A DNA stretch of 64,000 bases from JASSUD01 sp031963445. Its GTDB lineage: Bacteria; Pseudomonadota; Gammaproteobacteria; Burkholderiales; Burkholderiaceae. The translations under genes and the position numbers were made by a program. The notes under the pieces were generated by a model, which saw only the letters and a list, made by a program, of their open reading frames with translations, did not search any database and was not told where the DNA came from. The DNA lies in the NCBI GenBank assembly GCA_031963445.1, contig JASSUH010000001.1, positions 1,364,001 to 1,428,000 on the forward strand, read 5' to 3'. This document shows positions 50,683 to 59,252 of this stretch, one piece after another (position 1 is the first letter of the stretch; every line of letters starts with the position of its first letter).

Positions 50683-52422
50683 CTAAAGCGTTTTGAGTGA
50701 AGGCTTGCTTCTAGAACGCAAGCGCCAGCCGATCAAACCTAGCATGATAACAAGTGAGACAAGCAGTACAGGCAAATTGCCATATGCAATGTAAGGAGTG
50801 AAGCCTGTTCTGCCTTGCACCTGCACATTTAATGCACCAATAGTAAAAGTCGGCAACTGTGCTAACACACGGCCATCGTAGTCAATCGCTGCGGTTGCGC
50901 CAGTATTTGTTGCTCGTAGCACAGGGCGGCCAGTTTCGAGCGCGCGCATACGTGCCATTTGCAAATGTTGGTCAAGCGCAATGGTGTTGCCAAACCACCC
51001 TAGATTAGTTGCATTAACCAATAAACTGGCAGGCTTTGACGCTTGACGCAGAGCGCGCGCAACCTCTTCACCGAAAACGTCTTCATAACAAATGCCAAGC
51101 GCCAGTGGCTGCCCACGCACTGAAAATAGATGCTGCGTGCTTTGCTGAAGAGTCCCTCGCACAAAGTCAGTCAGCGGAATTTTCATCGCGTCGACAAACC
51201 AACGAAAGCCCCACGGTACAAACTCACCAAACGGCACGAGATGGGACTTATTGTATTGGTAAAGCTCATCATTATAAGGTGTTAAGCCAAACAGACTATT
51301 GGTAAATCCAAGCTCGCCGCTTGAAGTTGGCGCTGTGCCCACTGCGCCCAATAAGATGGTCGAATTAGTTCTATCTGAAAACTCACGTACTGCTTGAGCA
51401 AACGAAGCAGGCACCTGCGAAATTAAAAAGGGCAGTGCGGTTTCTGGGGTGATGATCAAATCAGCGGCTTGCTCGGTAATAAGCTGCTGGTAGCGCAACA
51501 AAGTCGCATTAAGATTGGCTTCTTGAAATTTTAGATCTTGCGCTACGTTGCCTTGTAGTAAGCGCACATTAAGTGGTGTGCCGTGCGGGCTAGTCCAGCG
51601 TAGCTTAGCAATGCTTAGTCCGCTTGTGATGAGGGCGGCAATCACCATCATGGGGGCGATGAGTCGTGCCAATGCATTGCTTGAATCTGGTTTGATTAAA
51701 CCGTCATAGAAGCGCGCGAGCGTTTGTACTAATAAGGCGGTGAGCCAACTAAATAGCCAGCTTATGCCATACACCCCAACGATCGATGCGAAACCTATCA
51801 GTGGCCCATCCATTTGCGCATAACCGAGAGCTAGCCAAGGAAAGCCAGTAAATACCGTGCCACGCAGCCATTCTGCGAGCGTCCAGGCACTAGCGAAAGC
51901 AAGGCTGCTACGCCAAATAGGTAGCATTGCTATTCGGTTAGTGGTGTGTACGTTATTCGGTGTGCAAATACGCCATAAGGCAGCAGCGAGCATCGGATAA
52001 AGAGCGAGATACAGGGCCACTAAAATAAGTGCAGCAATGGCAAGCACAGCTGGTATCTCGCCATAAGTATGCATGCTGATATAAAGCCAAAAGAGACCGC
52101 TGATAAATTGCCCAAAGCCAAGCGCCCCGCCGACAAACATAGCTTCGCGCACCGTGCGTGTACGCATAATTAGCGTGCAGCTAAATGCAAAAGTGACAAA
52201 CCCAAGCCATCCACCATGTGCAGTAGGAGCAAACGATAGCGTATTGAGCACACCGACTAAGGCCACTATCAAAGCCCGTAGCGAATAGCGTACTAAACGC
52301 TGTGCAAATGGAGCGCCTGCTGTTGGCTGTGGTACAGGAGATGCAGAAAATACTTTCGCCGCATTTGAAGTAAGGTGATTCATGTCCTTAGTAGCAAGGT
52401 GAGGTTTAAAAGAGCGAGTCAC
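50683..52422 (-). CDS. lnt: Apolipoprotein N-acyltransferase
   Basis: 579 residues from GTG at 52422, which shares GTGA with the stop of the preceding gene and has AGGAAG in front; the ATG at 52383 is an alternative. About six membrane helices (ALIVALVGVLNTLSFAPTAH; FVTFAFSCTLIMRTRT; LAIAALILVALYLALYPMLA) are followed by a carbon-nitrogen hydrolase domain with the catalytic triad visible in TPETALPF (Glu), KSHLVPFGEF (Lys) and LGICYEDVF (Cys). It adds the third acyl chain to lipoproteins at the outer face of the inner membrane. Confidence 0.95.
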   Translation of the reverse strand: MTRSFKPHLATKDMNHLTSNAAKVFSASPVPQPTAGAPFAQRLVRYSLRALIVALVGVLNTLSFAPTAHGGWLGFVTFAFSCTLIMRTRTVREAMFVGGALGFGQFISGLFWLYISMHTYGEIPAVLAIAALILVALYLALYPMLAAALWRICTPNNVHTTNRIAMLPIWRSSLAFASAWTLAEWLRGTVFTGFPWLALGYAQMDGPLIGFASIVGVYGISWLFSWLTALLVQTLARFYDGLIKPDSSNALARLIAPMMVIAALITSGLSIAKLRWTSPHGTPLNVRLLQGNVAQDLKFQEANLNATLLRYQQLITEQAADLIITPETALPFLISQVPASFAQAVREFSDRTNSTILLGAVGTAPTSSGELGFTNSLFGLTPYNDELYQYNKSHLVPFGEFVPWGFRWFVDAMKIPLTDFVRGTLQQSTQHLFSVRGQPLALGICYEDVFGEEVARALRQASKPASLLVNATNLGWFGNTIALDQHLQMARMRALETGRPVLRATNTGATAAIDYDGRVLAQLPTFTIGALNVQVQGRTGFTPYIAYGNLPVLLVSLVIMLGLIGWRLRSRSKPSLKTL

Positions 52423-52715
52423 TTGAACTTCCTCGCAGGCAATGCAGGGACCTGATCTACACTGGTGAGACCAAGGGGGTAATGCCAATATGCCCATGAA
52501 CGCTCATTGAACTGTCCGGCCTCGGCGTGCAACAAAGCATCACTCAGCACATTATCGCCGACCTGAGATGCCAGCTTCTGAACATCATCATAATCACCTA
52601 TATTCATCATTTGTGCGATGACATACTGTGGTGTAGCTACCGCTTCATCAGGCGTTTTCCACCAAATATATTTGCGTGCTAGCTGCTTCAAAAGCGCTTG
52701 ATTTAAGAGATGCAT
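52419..52715 (-). CDS. Hypothetical protein coupled to lnt
   Basis: 98 residues: KYIWWKTPDEAVATPQYVIA, QMMNIGDYDDVQKLASQVGD and LLHAEAGQFNERSWAYWHYP. Proteins with this sequence style occur widely in Burkholderia as uncharacterised genes, sometimes beside nucleotidyltransferase toxins; no such partner is here. Its stop overlaps the lnt start (GTGA). It sits where corC would normally precede lnt, so it came in together with the disruption. Confidence 0.7.
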   Translation of the reverse strand: MHLLNQALLKQLARKYIWWKTPDEAVATPQYVIAQMMNIGDYDDVQKLASQVGDNVLSDALLHAEAGQFNERSWAYWHYPLGLTSVDQVPALPARKFK

Positions 52716-52824
52716 ACAAGCTGAAAATACTCTAAATAATATGGTTTTATATATTAAAAATATCTATTTTTATTGTTGGGGAAATATTGCGATAAAAAAA
52801 ATAAATTGTATTGGGAGATTTGCG

Positions 52825-53904
52825 ATGATGAATTTAATAGGAAAAAGCTTTTCTATAGCCAAACAATCAAATTTAAATAATATAAAAAATATTCTTTTTG
52901 AGTCAATTGATTCATCTTTATCGAGAATGGGAGTGGCAGAAAATCAAACACTGGAAAATAAAGGAAGTCAGATATTTTCACTGCCTCCGGAGTTAATAGA
53001 GTGCTTTTTAAAAATGTTAACACCTAAAGATTGGCTTTCTTTTTTGCTTACTTGTAAAGCAGCACATTCATATGCTGACTCTTATTGGATTCCATTTTTC
53101 AAGAGTAAAGAAGAAGCACGTGACTTTCTCAGCCCCCACCACGGTAAACCTAAAGCTTGTCATTGCTGTGGATATCATCCCTCATTAAATAGACTACGTA
53201 AAATAGTGCGCCAGCACCTGACTCATGAAATTTATATTCCTAAGAAAATATACATTCCTACTGTCGCCAAATTATTAAACAATATATACGGTATTAAAAA
53301 AGACCCTCAAATCCTCATAGAATGCGGTTTATTGAAAAAAGAAGATTTTAAAGAGGTAAATTTAAAGCCTGTTCATGTAGTACATCTTTTTTCTTCTGGA
53401 GTTATATTTCATTTGATTTATACTGAATCAGTCGATTTAAAAGCTTTATCAAATGTGCCAGAGAAGCGCGCTCAGGACGGAATTTTAAGGGCTTTAATAG
53501 ATATGTCGAACAATGGGGGATTAAATGAATTAAAAAATTTATCAAATATATTGAAAGAATATATTAATGAAAAAAAATCGCGAGCCATTTTTGATGAGAA
53601 AAAAGAAATCATTATTAATATGGTGCAAAGCGACTTTTTCGTTAACATTGCTGATGCTCTATATCATAGAACTCCGCTACATGAGGCTGTTATTATGTGC
53701 GCCAGCGAATTAGTTGCAGCCTTATTGGAAATTGGAGCGCAAGCTTCTCTCAATATAAAGGACGACAATTCTCAAACTCCTTTAAATGTAGCGAAAGAGA
53801 TGCTTAGCTTCGCCAAAAAGAAAACTAATAATGTGCGTGATATCGAAGAGTATGGAGAAATCATCCAAATGTTGCGAAACGCTGCGATGAAAGTTTCAGC
53901 CTAA
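52825..53904 (+). CDS. F-box and ankyrin-repeat protein, candidate host-directed effector
   Basis: 359 residues from ATG at 52825 with GGGAG upstream; the frame opens at 52741 without a ribosome site. Residues about 51-92 form an F-box: FSLPPELIECFLKMLTPKDW, LSFLLTCKAAHSYADSYW. F-boxes bind Skp1 in eukaryotic SCF ubiquitin ligases. Next is a Cys-rich stretch (ACHCCGYHP), a helical middle and near the C-terminus an ankyrin-like repeat (RTPLHEAVIMCASELVAALL, EIGAQASLNIKDDNSQTPLN). The gene is strongly AT-rich, on the opposite strand to the miaB-glyS block it interrupts. No bacterial role is known for F-boxes, so it is probably an effector acting in the host. Confidence 0.82.
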   Translation: MMNLIGKSFSIAKQSNLNNIKNILFESIDSSLSRMGVAENQTLENKGSQIFSLPPELIECFLKMLTPKDWLSFLLTCKAAHSYADSYWIPFFKSKEEARDFLSPHHGKPKACHCCGYHPSLNRLRKIVRQHLTHEIYIPKKIYIPTVAKLLNNIYGIKKDPQILIECGLLKKEDFKEVNLKPVHVVHLFSSGVIFHLIYTESVDLKALSNVPEKRAQDGILRALIDMSNNGGLNELKNLSNILKEYINEKKSRAIFDEKKEIIINMVQSDFFVNIADALYHRTPLHEAVIMCASELVAALLEIGAQASLNIKDDNSQTPLNVAKEMLSFAKKKTNNVRDIEEYGEIIQMLRNAAMKVSA

Positions 53905-53947
53905 TATTTACTCTTTAATGAGAAGCGCCATTTTATACAGTGCTTGC

Positions 53948-54835
53948 TCAACCTTCTAATAATTCATGCGAGGGAGGTTGGTTAGGCGCTTCGTTTAAAT
54001 CACGGTGCACGAGCAGCATATGAATTTGACGTGCATCGCTGCGTAAAATTTCAAACGTTAAATCATCAATTTTGACTTTTTCGCCCCGATGCGGCACGTG
54101 GCCAAAGTGTTGAATCACAAAGCCGCCGATCGTATCCGCTTCATCGCTGCTGTAATCCGTACCAAAAACTTCGTTGAATTGCTCAATCTCTGTCAGCGCA
54201 CGGGTACGGTAGTGGCCCTCGGGTAGGCGAATAATATTGTCTTCGTCTTCATCAAAATCGTATTCGTCTTCGATGTCGCCAACGATTTGCTCCAGTACAT
54301 CTTCAATCGTCACCAGTCCTGCTACGCCACCATATTCATCAACCACAATCGCAATATGGTTGTGATTGACACGAAAATCGTGCAGCAAAGCATTTAAACG
54401 TTTTGATTCGGGAATGAAGATAGCGGGCCTGAGCAAGTCGCGTATATCGCAGTCTTTTTCGGCGTAAAAGCGCAGCAAATCTTTGGCCAGCAAAATGCCG
54501 ATTACATTATCTCGATTGCCTTCATAAACCGGGTAGCGAGAGTGTGCTTTGTCCAGCACAAAGGGCAATAAGGTTTCAGGGTTATCGGCAATATTGACGG
54601 CATTAATTTGTGCGCGCGGCACCATAATGTCGCGCGCGCATAAATCAGCCATTTGAAACACACCCTCAATCATCGCCAGCGAATCAGCTTCAATTAAATT
54701 GCGGCTATGCGCCTCTTGCAGCGTTTCGAGTAGCTCGCTGCGTGACTCAGGTTCAGGTGAAATGAGATGGGTTAAACGCTCAAGGAGCGAGCGGGGTCGT
54801 TCAGCAATTCTGTGCTTGGGGTACGGGTCATTCAT
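53948..54835 (-). CDS. corC: CorC/HlyC-family CBS-domain protein
   Basis: 295 residues from the ATG at 54835, which overlaps the ybeY stop (ATGAATGA). Two CBS motifs (DIMVPRAQINAVNIADNPET; PVYEGNRDNVIGILLAKDLL; LNALLHDFRVNHNHIAIVVD; EYGGVAGLVTIEDVLEQIVG) are followed by a CorC_HlyC transporter-associated domain (TIGGFVIQHFGHVPHRGEKV). Linked to magnesium and cobalt efflux. Fourth gene of miaB-phoH-ybeY-corC. Confidence 0.95.
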   Translation of the reverse strand: MNDPYPKHRIAERPRSLLERLTHLISPEPESRSELLETLQEAHSRNLIEADSLAMIEGVFQMADLCARDIMVPRAQINAVNIADNPETLLPFVLDKAHSRYPVYEGNRDNVIGILLAKDLLRFYAEKDCDIRDLLRPAIFIPESKRLNALLHDFRVNHNHIAIVVDEYGGVAGLVTIEDVLEQIVGDIEDEYDFDEDEDNIIRLPEGHYRTRALTEIEQFNEVFGTDYSSDEADTIGGFVIQHFGHVPHRGEKVKIDDLTFEILRSDARQIHMLLVHRDLNEAPNQPPSHELLEG

Positions 54836-55292
54836 CGTATTTATAAGGATTAGCAAAACCTAGCTTGGCAAGGATATTGATTTCGAGCGCTTCCATTTCT
54901 TGCGCGGCTATTTCTTCTTGGTGATCATAATCTTGCGCGTGTAGCACGCCATGCACGATCAGATGGGCGTAGTGAGCGCTTAGACTTTTATTTTGTTGTT
55001 GCGCTTCGGCTTCGATAACTGGGCAGCATAAAACGATATCGCTCTGCATGCTTCCATCTTCATCGCCTGGATAATTAAACGTAAGCACGTTAGTGGCTGT
55101 CGTTTTTCCCCGGTAAGTTCGATTGAGCCTAGTTCCTTCGCGTTCACCTACAAAGCGCAATGTGAGTTGAGCATCTTGCATGAGCGCGGCTTTAATCCAA
55201 CGCCTAAGCGTTATACGGGGTAGTAGTGCTTTATGCGTTGGGAAGCGAGCCGAGTATTGTACGGTTAGTGTTAAGTGGGGAGGGTGTTTCAT
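54828..55292 (-). CDS. ybeY: Endoribonuclease YbeY
   Basis: 154 residues. RLNRTYRGKTTATNVLTFNY and the zinc site HLIVHGVLHAQDYDH hold the three histidines of YbeY. The usual motif is HGxLHLxGYDH; here the Gly before Tyr is Asp, a small departure that leaves the histidines intact. It matures the 16S rRNA 3' end and supports ribosome quality control. Overlaps phoH upstream by four bases. Confidence 0.94.
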   Translation of the reverse strand: MKHPPHLTLTVQYSARFPTHKALLPRITLRRWIKAALMQDAQLTLRFVGEREGTRLNRTYRGKTTATNVLTFNYPGDEDGSMQSDIVLCCPVIEAEAQQQNKSLSAHYAHLIVHGVLHAQDYDHQEEIAAQEMEALEINILAKLGFANPYKYDE

Positions 55293-56416
55293 CTTTGATT
55301 GTGAATACTGGTTTGTTGGGTATGAGCTGCGTAGGCTTCAACGATGCGGGCGACTAATGGATGGCGTACCACATCGGCGCTACTGAAATGGGTGATCGCA
55401 ATACCACGTATGTCAGAGAGGATATTGAGGGCTTCGCCAAGGCCGCTTTTTTGCGCACGCGGTAAGTCAACTTGGGTGATATCGCCGGTAATCACAGCTC
55501 TTGAACCAAAGCCAATACGCGTGAGGAACATTTTCATTTGTTCAGGCGTAGTATTTTGTGCCTCATCAAGAATAATAAAGGCATGGTTCAACGTACGCCC
55601 TCGCATATAGGCAAGAGGGGCAATTTCGATAGTCTGTCTCTCGAAGAGCTTATTCGTTTTATCAAAACCAAGCAGATCATAAAGCGCGTCGTAGAGCGGA
55701 CGCAGATAAGGATCAATTTTTTGATTCAAATCACCGGGCAAAAAACCTAAACGCTCGCCAGCTTCAACCGCTGGGCGCGTTAACACAATGCGTTTGACTT
55801 GATCGCGTTCTAACGCATCTACCGCGCAAGCTACGGCTAAATAAGTTTTACCGGTACCTGCTGGCCCTACGCCAAAGGTAATGTCGTGCGCAATAATATT
55901 TTTCAGATAGGCACGCTGCATCGGCGTGCGTCCACGTAAATCGGGGCGACGTGTATAGAGCGTGAGCGTTGTGTGTTCTTCAGCCTCATCAGCAAGTGGC
56001 AGTACTGTTGCTTGGGCATCTGTACTTGCGCTAGCCGCACGCTGTGCTTGGCGCGCTTCAACTAATTCAAACTGAATATCATCAAGTGATAGTGGATGTG
56101 CCGCTCGCTTATAAAACTTTTCAAGCGCAGCCAGTGCAAGCGGTGCAAATTGACCTTGCACGCTAATTCGATGCCCTCGTCGACTTATTGTGACATCAAG
56201 TGCTTGCTCAATTTGGCGCAAATTCTCGTCAAGCGGACCGCACAAATTAGCCAGCTGCACATTGCTTTGTTGCGGAACGGTGAAAACTAGAGGAGGCCCA
56301 CCTGCCTTTGATGACGTTTGTGGCAATGAAGTATTGCCTACATCGGCATTGCTTGCCTTGCGGCTGGTGCTGGCCTTCTTCGGAGAAGGTTTGGAGGTTT
56401 TTTTAGGCGTTGACAA
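55289..56416 (-). CDS. ybeZ: PhoH-like ATPase (YbeZ)
   Basis: 375 residues. The PhoH domain shows ITFGVGPAGTGKTYLAVACA (Walker A, about 180-199), IVLTRPAVEAGERLGFLPGD, FIILDEAQNTTPEQMKMFLT (Walker B) and RAVITGDITQVDLPRAQKSG. The N-terminal 60 residues are Ser/Lys-rich, longer than in E. coli, but followed by a conserved KH-like part. It works with YbeY in RNA processing. Confidence 0.95.
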   Translation of the reverse strand: MSTPKKTSKPSPKKASTSRKASNADVGNTSLPQTSSKAGGPPLVFTVPQQSNVQLANLCGPLDENLRQIEQALDVTISRRGHRISVQGQFAPLALAALEKFYKRAAHPLSLDDIQFELVEARQAQRAASASTDAQATVLPLADEAEEHTTLTLYTRRPDLRGRTPMQRAYLKNIIAHDITFGVGPAGTGKTYLAVACAVDALERDQVKRIVLTRPAVEAGERLGFLPGDLNQKIDPYLRPLYDALYDLLGFDKTNKLFERQTIEIAPLAYMRGRTLNHAFIILDEAQNTTPEQMKMFLTRIGFGSRAVITGDITQVDLPRAQKSGLGEALNILSDIRGIAITHFSSADVVRHPLVARIVEAYAAHTQQTSIHNQR

Positions 56417-56449
56417 AGTGATATTTCGTCTCAGTGAATAAGAGTTTGT

Positions 56450-57829
56450 TTAGGCTGTAAGAGGTTCGTCAGCGATGACTAGAGAACCACCTAATGAGTG
56501 AGCATAAGCTTTTTCAATCTTGACCTCAATCAATTGCCCAATTAAACGGGCTTGCTGAGCAGCCGGCACGAAGAAGTTAACCACACGATTATTCTCAGTG
56601 CGTCCGCATAGCTCATCGGCATTTTTGCGTGAAGGTCCTTCGACTAATACAGACTCAATTTTACCTACCATCGAATCGCTAATTTTCTTTTCATTAGTTC
56701 CAAGCGCGGCTTGTAAGCGATACAGCCGTGCAAGTTTAACTTCCTGCGGGGTTTCGTCAACTAAATTAGCAGCTGGCGTGCCAGGGCGAGGGCTGTAAAT
56801 AAAAGAAAAACTCGCGTCATAGCCGATACTGTCAACTAAATCCATCAGCTTATTGAAATCGTCATCGGTTTCGCCTGGAAAGCCAACAATAAAATCAGTC
56901 GACAAAGAAATATCAGGGCGAATCGCGCGTAACCGGCGCACGATAGATTTGTATTCGAGCACCGTATAACCACGTTTCATCGCCGCCAGAATACGATCAG
57001 AGCCGTGCTGCACAGGTAAATGCAAGTGGTTAGCTAGCTTCGGCACACGAGCATAAGTATCAATCAAGCGTTGCGTAAATTCTTTTGGATGCGAAGTAGT
57101 AAAGCGAATGCGTTCAATCCCAGGAATGTCAGCCACGCATTCGATGAGCGTCGCAAAATCGGCAATTTGTTCAGCGTCTGCGCTACCTGATTGTTTAGAG
57201 AAAACACCGCGATAGCCATTCACATTTTGACCAAGCAGTGTCACTTCACGCACGTTTTGTTCAGCTAAACAGGCAACCTCGGTCAATACGTCATCAAGTG
57301 GCCGCGAAACTTCTTCGCCACGGGTATAAGGGACGACGCAGTAACTGCAATATTTACTGCAGCCTTCCATAATTGACACAAAAGCGCTTGGGCCGTCAGT
57401 ACGAGGTGCTGGCAAATGGTCAAATTTTTCAATTTCAGGAAAAGAAATATCAACCTGAGCTTGGCCGGTACGCCGCCGCTCTTCAACCAGCGCGGGTAAG
57501 CGATGCAAAGTCTGCGGGCCAAACACCACATCAACATAAGGCGCACGCGTCATAATCGCTGCCCCTTCTTGGCTAGCTACACAGCCGCCCACCCCAATCA
57601 GTAAGTTAGGGTTCTGCTCCTTCAGCGCACGTACCCGACCAAGATCAGAAAACAATTTCTCTTGCGCTTTTTCACGCACCGAGCAAGTATTGAACAGAAT
57701 AATATCCGCGTCTTGCACGGCCTCAGTCTGAGTGAAATTATCTGCTTGCGCTAAGACATCGACCATTTTGTCAGAGTCATATTCATTCATCTGACAGCCA
57801 AAGGTTTTGACGAAAACTTTTTTATTCAT
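56450..57829 (-). CDS. miaB: tRNA-2-methylthio-N6-dimethylallyladenosine synthase MiaB
   Basis: 459 residues. KKVFVKTFGCQMNEYDSDKM is the methylthiotransferase N-terminus with its first cluster Cys; CVAS and CSVRE complete that cluster. Radical-SAM motif CSKYCSYCVVPYTRG binds the second cluster. C-terminal TRAM domain (VGKIESVLVEGPSRKNADEL). It methylthiolates A37 of tRNAs reading UNN codons. First gene of the block. Confidence 0.97.
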   Translation of the reverse strand: MNKKVFVKTFGCQMNEYDSDKMVDVLAQADNFTQTEAVQDADIILFNTCSVREKAQEKLFSDLGRVRALKEQNPNLLIGVGGCVASQEGAAIMTRAPYVDVVFGPQTLHRLPALVEERRRTGQAQVDISFPEIEKFDHLPAPRTDGPSAFVSIMEGCSKYCSYCVVPYTRGEEVSRPLDDVLTEVACLAEQNVREVTLLGQNVNGYRGVFSKQSGSADAEQIADFATLIECVADIPGIERIRFTTSHPKEFTQRLIDTYARVPKLANHLHLPVQHGSDRILAAMKRGYTVLEYKSIVRRLRAIRPDISLSTDFIVGFPGETDDDFNKLMDLVDSIGYDASFSFIYSPRPGTPAANLVDETPQEVKLARLYRLQAALGTNEKKISDSMVGKIESVLVEGPSRKNADELCGRTENNRVVNFFVPAAQQARLIGQLIEVKIEKAYAHSLGGSLVIADEPLTA

Positions 57830-57916
57830 AAACGATATATACCGAAGTGATTGCCTGAAACAATTGATCCGAATCGATCAAAAAACAGGTTAATCAATCG
57901 TTCAGTAATAGATAAG

Positions 57917-58093
57917 TTAAGCGGCGCTGTCTAGCCCAGAGACGGCCTTGGAGACAATTTTTAAACAGGCTCTCGCGCCTGATTCAGCATCTCCTAAGCT
58001 GTCGATTATATCTTTTGCCTTTCCGAGCTGGCTAAAAACTTGTTTATCCGTAGCAACATAGCGGTGTTTGGTTGATTCGACTTTCTCCATCAT
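57917..58093 (-). CDS. Small hypothetical ORF ending in a repeat end
   Basis: 58 codons, MMEKVESTKHRYVATDKQVF onward, with helix-like SQLGKAKDIIDSLGDAESGA. The 3' half (GAGCCTGTTTAAAAATTGTC followed by TCCAAGGCCGTC) resembles the end of the inverted-repeat element at 1606-1747, so the C-terminus comes from a repeat. No good ribosome site. May be a gene remnant. Confidence 0.3.
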   Translation of the reverse strand: MMEKVESTKHRYVATDKQVFSQLGKAKDIIDSLGDAESGARACLKIVSKAVSGLDSAA

Positions 58094-58102
58094 CGCGCAC
58101 GC

Positions 58103-58185
58103 CTGATCTTCAAAAGTGGGTTGTGTTGGGGTGACGCAGGAACCCCAACATGACGGCCTTAAGGGAGATTATGAGCAGATTCTCA
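58103..58185. repeat. Shortened palindromic repeat (GTTGGGGTTCC family)
   Basis: Half-size copy: outer parts (CTTCAAAAGTGGGTTGTGTT and CAACATGACGGCCTTAAGGG) are kept, but the central hairpin has collapsed to GTTGGGGTGACGCAGGAACC. It lies between miaB and dppF, at the 3' ends of neither. Confidence 0.75.
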
Positions 58186-58247
58186 GCAAAGTAAAGCGGC
58201 CTAGTTCTGTAGCTAAGGGATACGTTCTATATAAGAAAGATCAAGCT

Positions 58248-59252
58248 TTAAACCTCAATCTCTTCCGCCCGATGACATGCCACCATCCGTTCATCGACTG
58301 GCCGTAGAAGGGGCGTTTCTTGACGGCAGCGTTCAATTGCATATGGGCAGCGTGGGTGAAAGGCGCAGCCAGAAGGGGGATTGAGGGGTGAGGGTAATTC
58401 GCCTTGAATCGGGATTCTGATTCGTCTATCAGCTTTATGTAGCGCAGGTGTAGCTGACATTAGCATGCGCGTATAAGGATGACGGGGGCGGCTGAAGAGG
58501 GTGGGCTTGGCACCGATTTCAGCGATGCTGCCGAAATACATCACCATGACGTCGTCGGCAATATGCTCAACTACCGACAGGTTATGCGAGATGAAAACAT
58601 AGCTTGTATGAAAGCGCTCTTGTAAATCCATAAACAGATTGAGTATCTGCGCTTGGATTGATACATCGAGCGCAGAGACGGGTTCGTCAGCAACCACAAT
58701 CGATGGCTTCAAAATCATCGCGCGTGCAATCGCAACTCGTTGTCGTTGGCCGCCTGAAAACATATGCGGATAGCGTTTTGCATGTTCAGTACGCAAACCA
58801 ACGGTATGCAGTGCTTCTAGCATGCGTTCAGTACGCTCGGCAGCGCTTAGCGATGTGTTGACAATTAATGGCTCGATTAACGTGTCAGCAATGGTTTTGC
58901 GCGGATTTAAGGAAGCAAAAGGATTTTGAAATACCATCTGCACGCACTGGCGCAACGCAGCAGGCACTTTACGTGCGGCAAAATTGACGGCTTGCCCATT
59001 CAGTACCAGCGAGCCGGCGTCAGGCGTTTCAATCATCGTGAGCTGGCGTGCTAGCGTTGATTTACCGCAACCCGATTCTCCAACCACGGCGAGCGTTTTG
59101 CCGCGCGCGACGGTAAATGACACATCACTCAGCGCTTTAACAACATTGCTACCAAAAAAGCCACTGCGAACCGTATAGTGCTTACTCAAATGTTGAGCAA
59201 TCAGAACGCTTTCGCATTGCTCTCGAGCAGATTGAGTCAACGGAAGGTTCAT
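58248..59252 (-). CDS. dppF: Peptide ABC transporter ATPase DppF
   Basis: 334 residues. Walker A VVGESGCGKSTLARQL, Q-loop VFQNPFASLNPRKT, signature FSGGQRQRVAIARAM, Walker B IVVADEPVSALDVS and the C-terminal oligopeptide-transporter extension with PLNPPSGCAFHPRCPYAIER (cluster-type Cys region). It energises dipeptide or oligopeptide import with DppD. The start overlaps the dppD stop by four bases. Confidence 0.95.
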   Translation of the reverse strand: MNLPLTQSAREQCESVLIAQHLSKHYTVRSGFFGSNVVKALSDVSFTVARGKTLAVVGESGCGKSTLARQLTMIETPDAGSLVLNGQAVNFAARKVPAALRQCVQMVFQNPFASLNPRKTIADTLIEPLIVNTSLSAAERTERMLEALHTVGLRTEHAKRYPHMFSGGQRQRVAIARAMILKPSIVVADEPVSALDVSIQAQILNLFMDLQERFHTSYVFISHNLSVVEHIADDVMVMYFGSIAEIGAKPTLFSRPRHPYTRMLMSATPALHKADRRIRIPIQGELPSPLNPPSGCAFHPRCPYAIERCRQETPLLRPVDERMVACHRAEEIEV

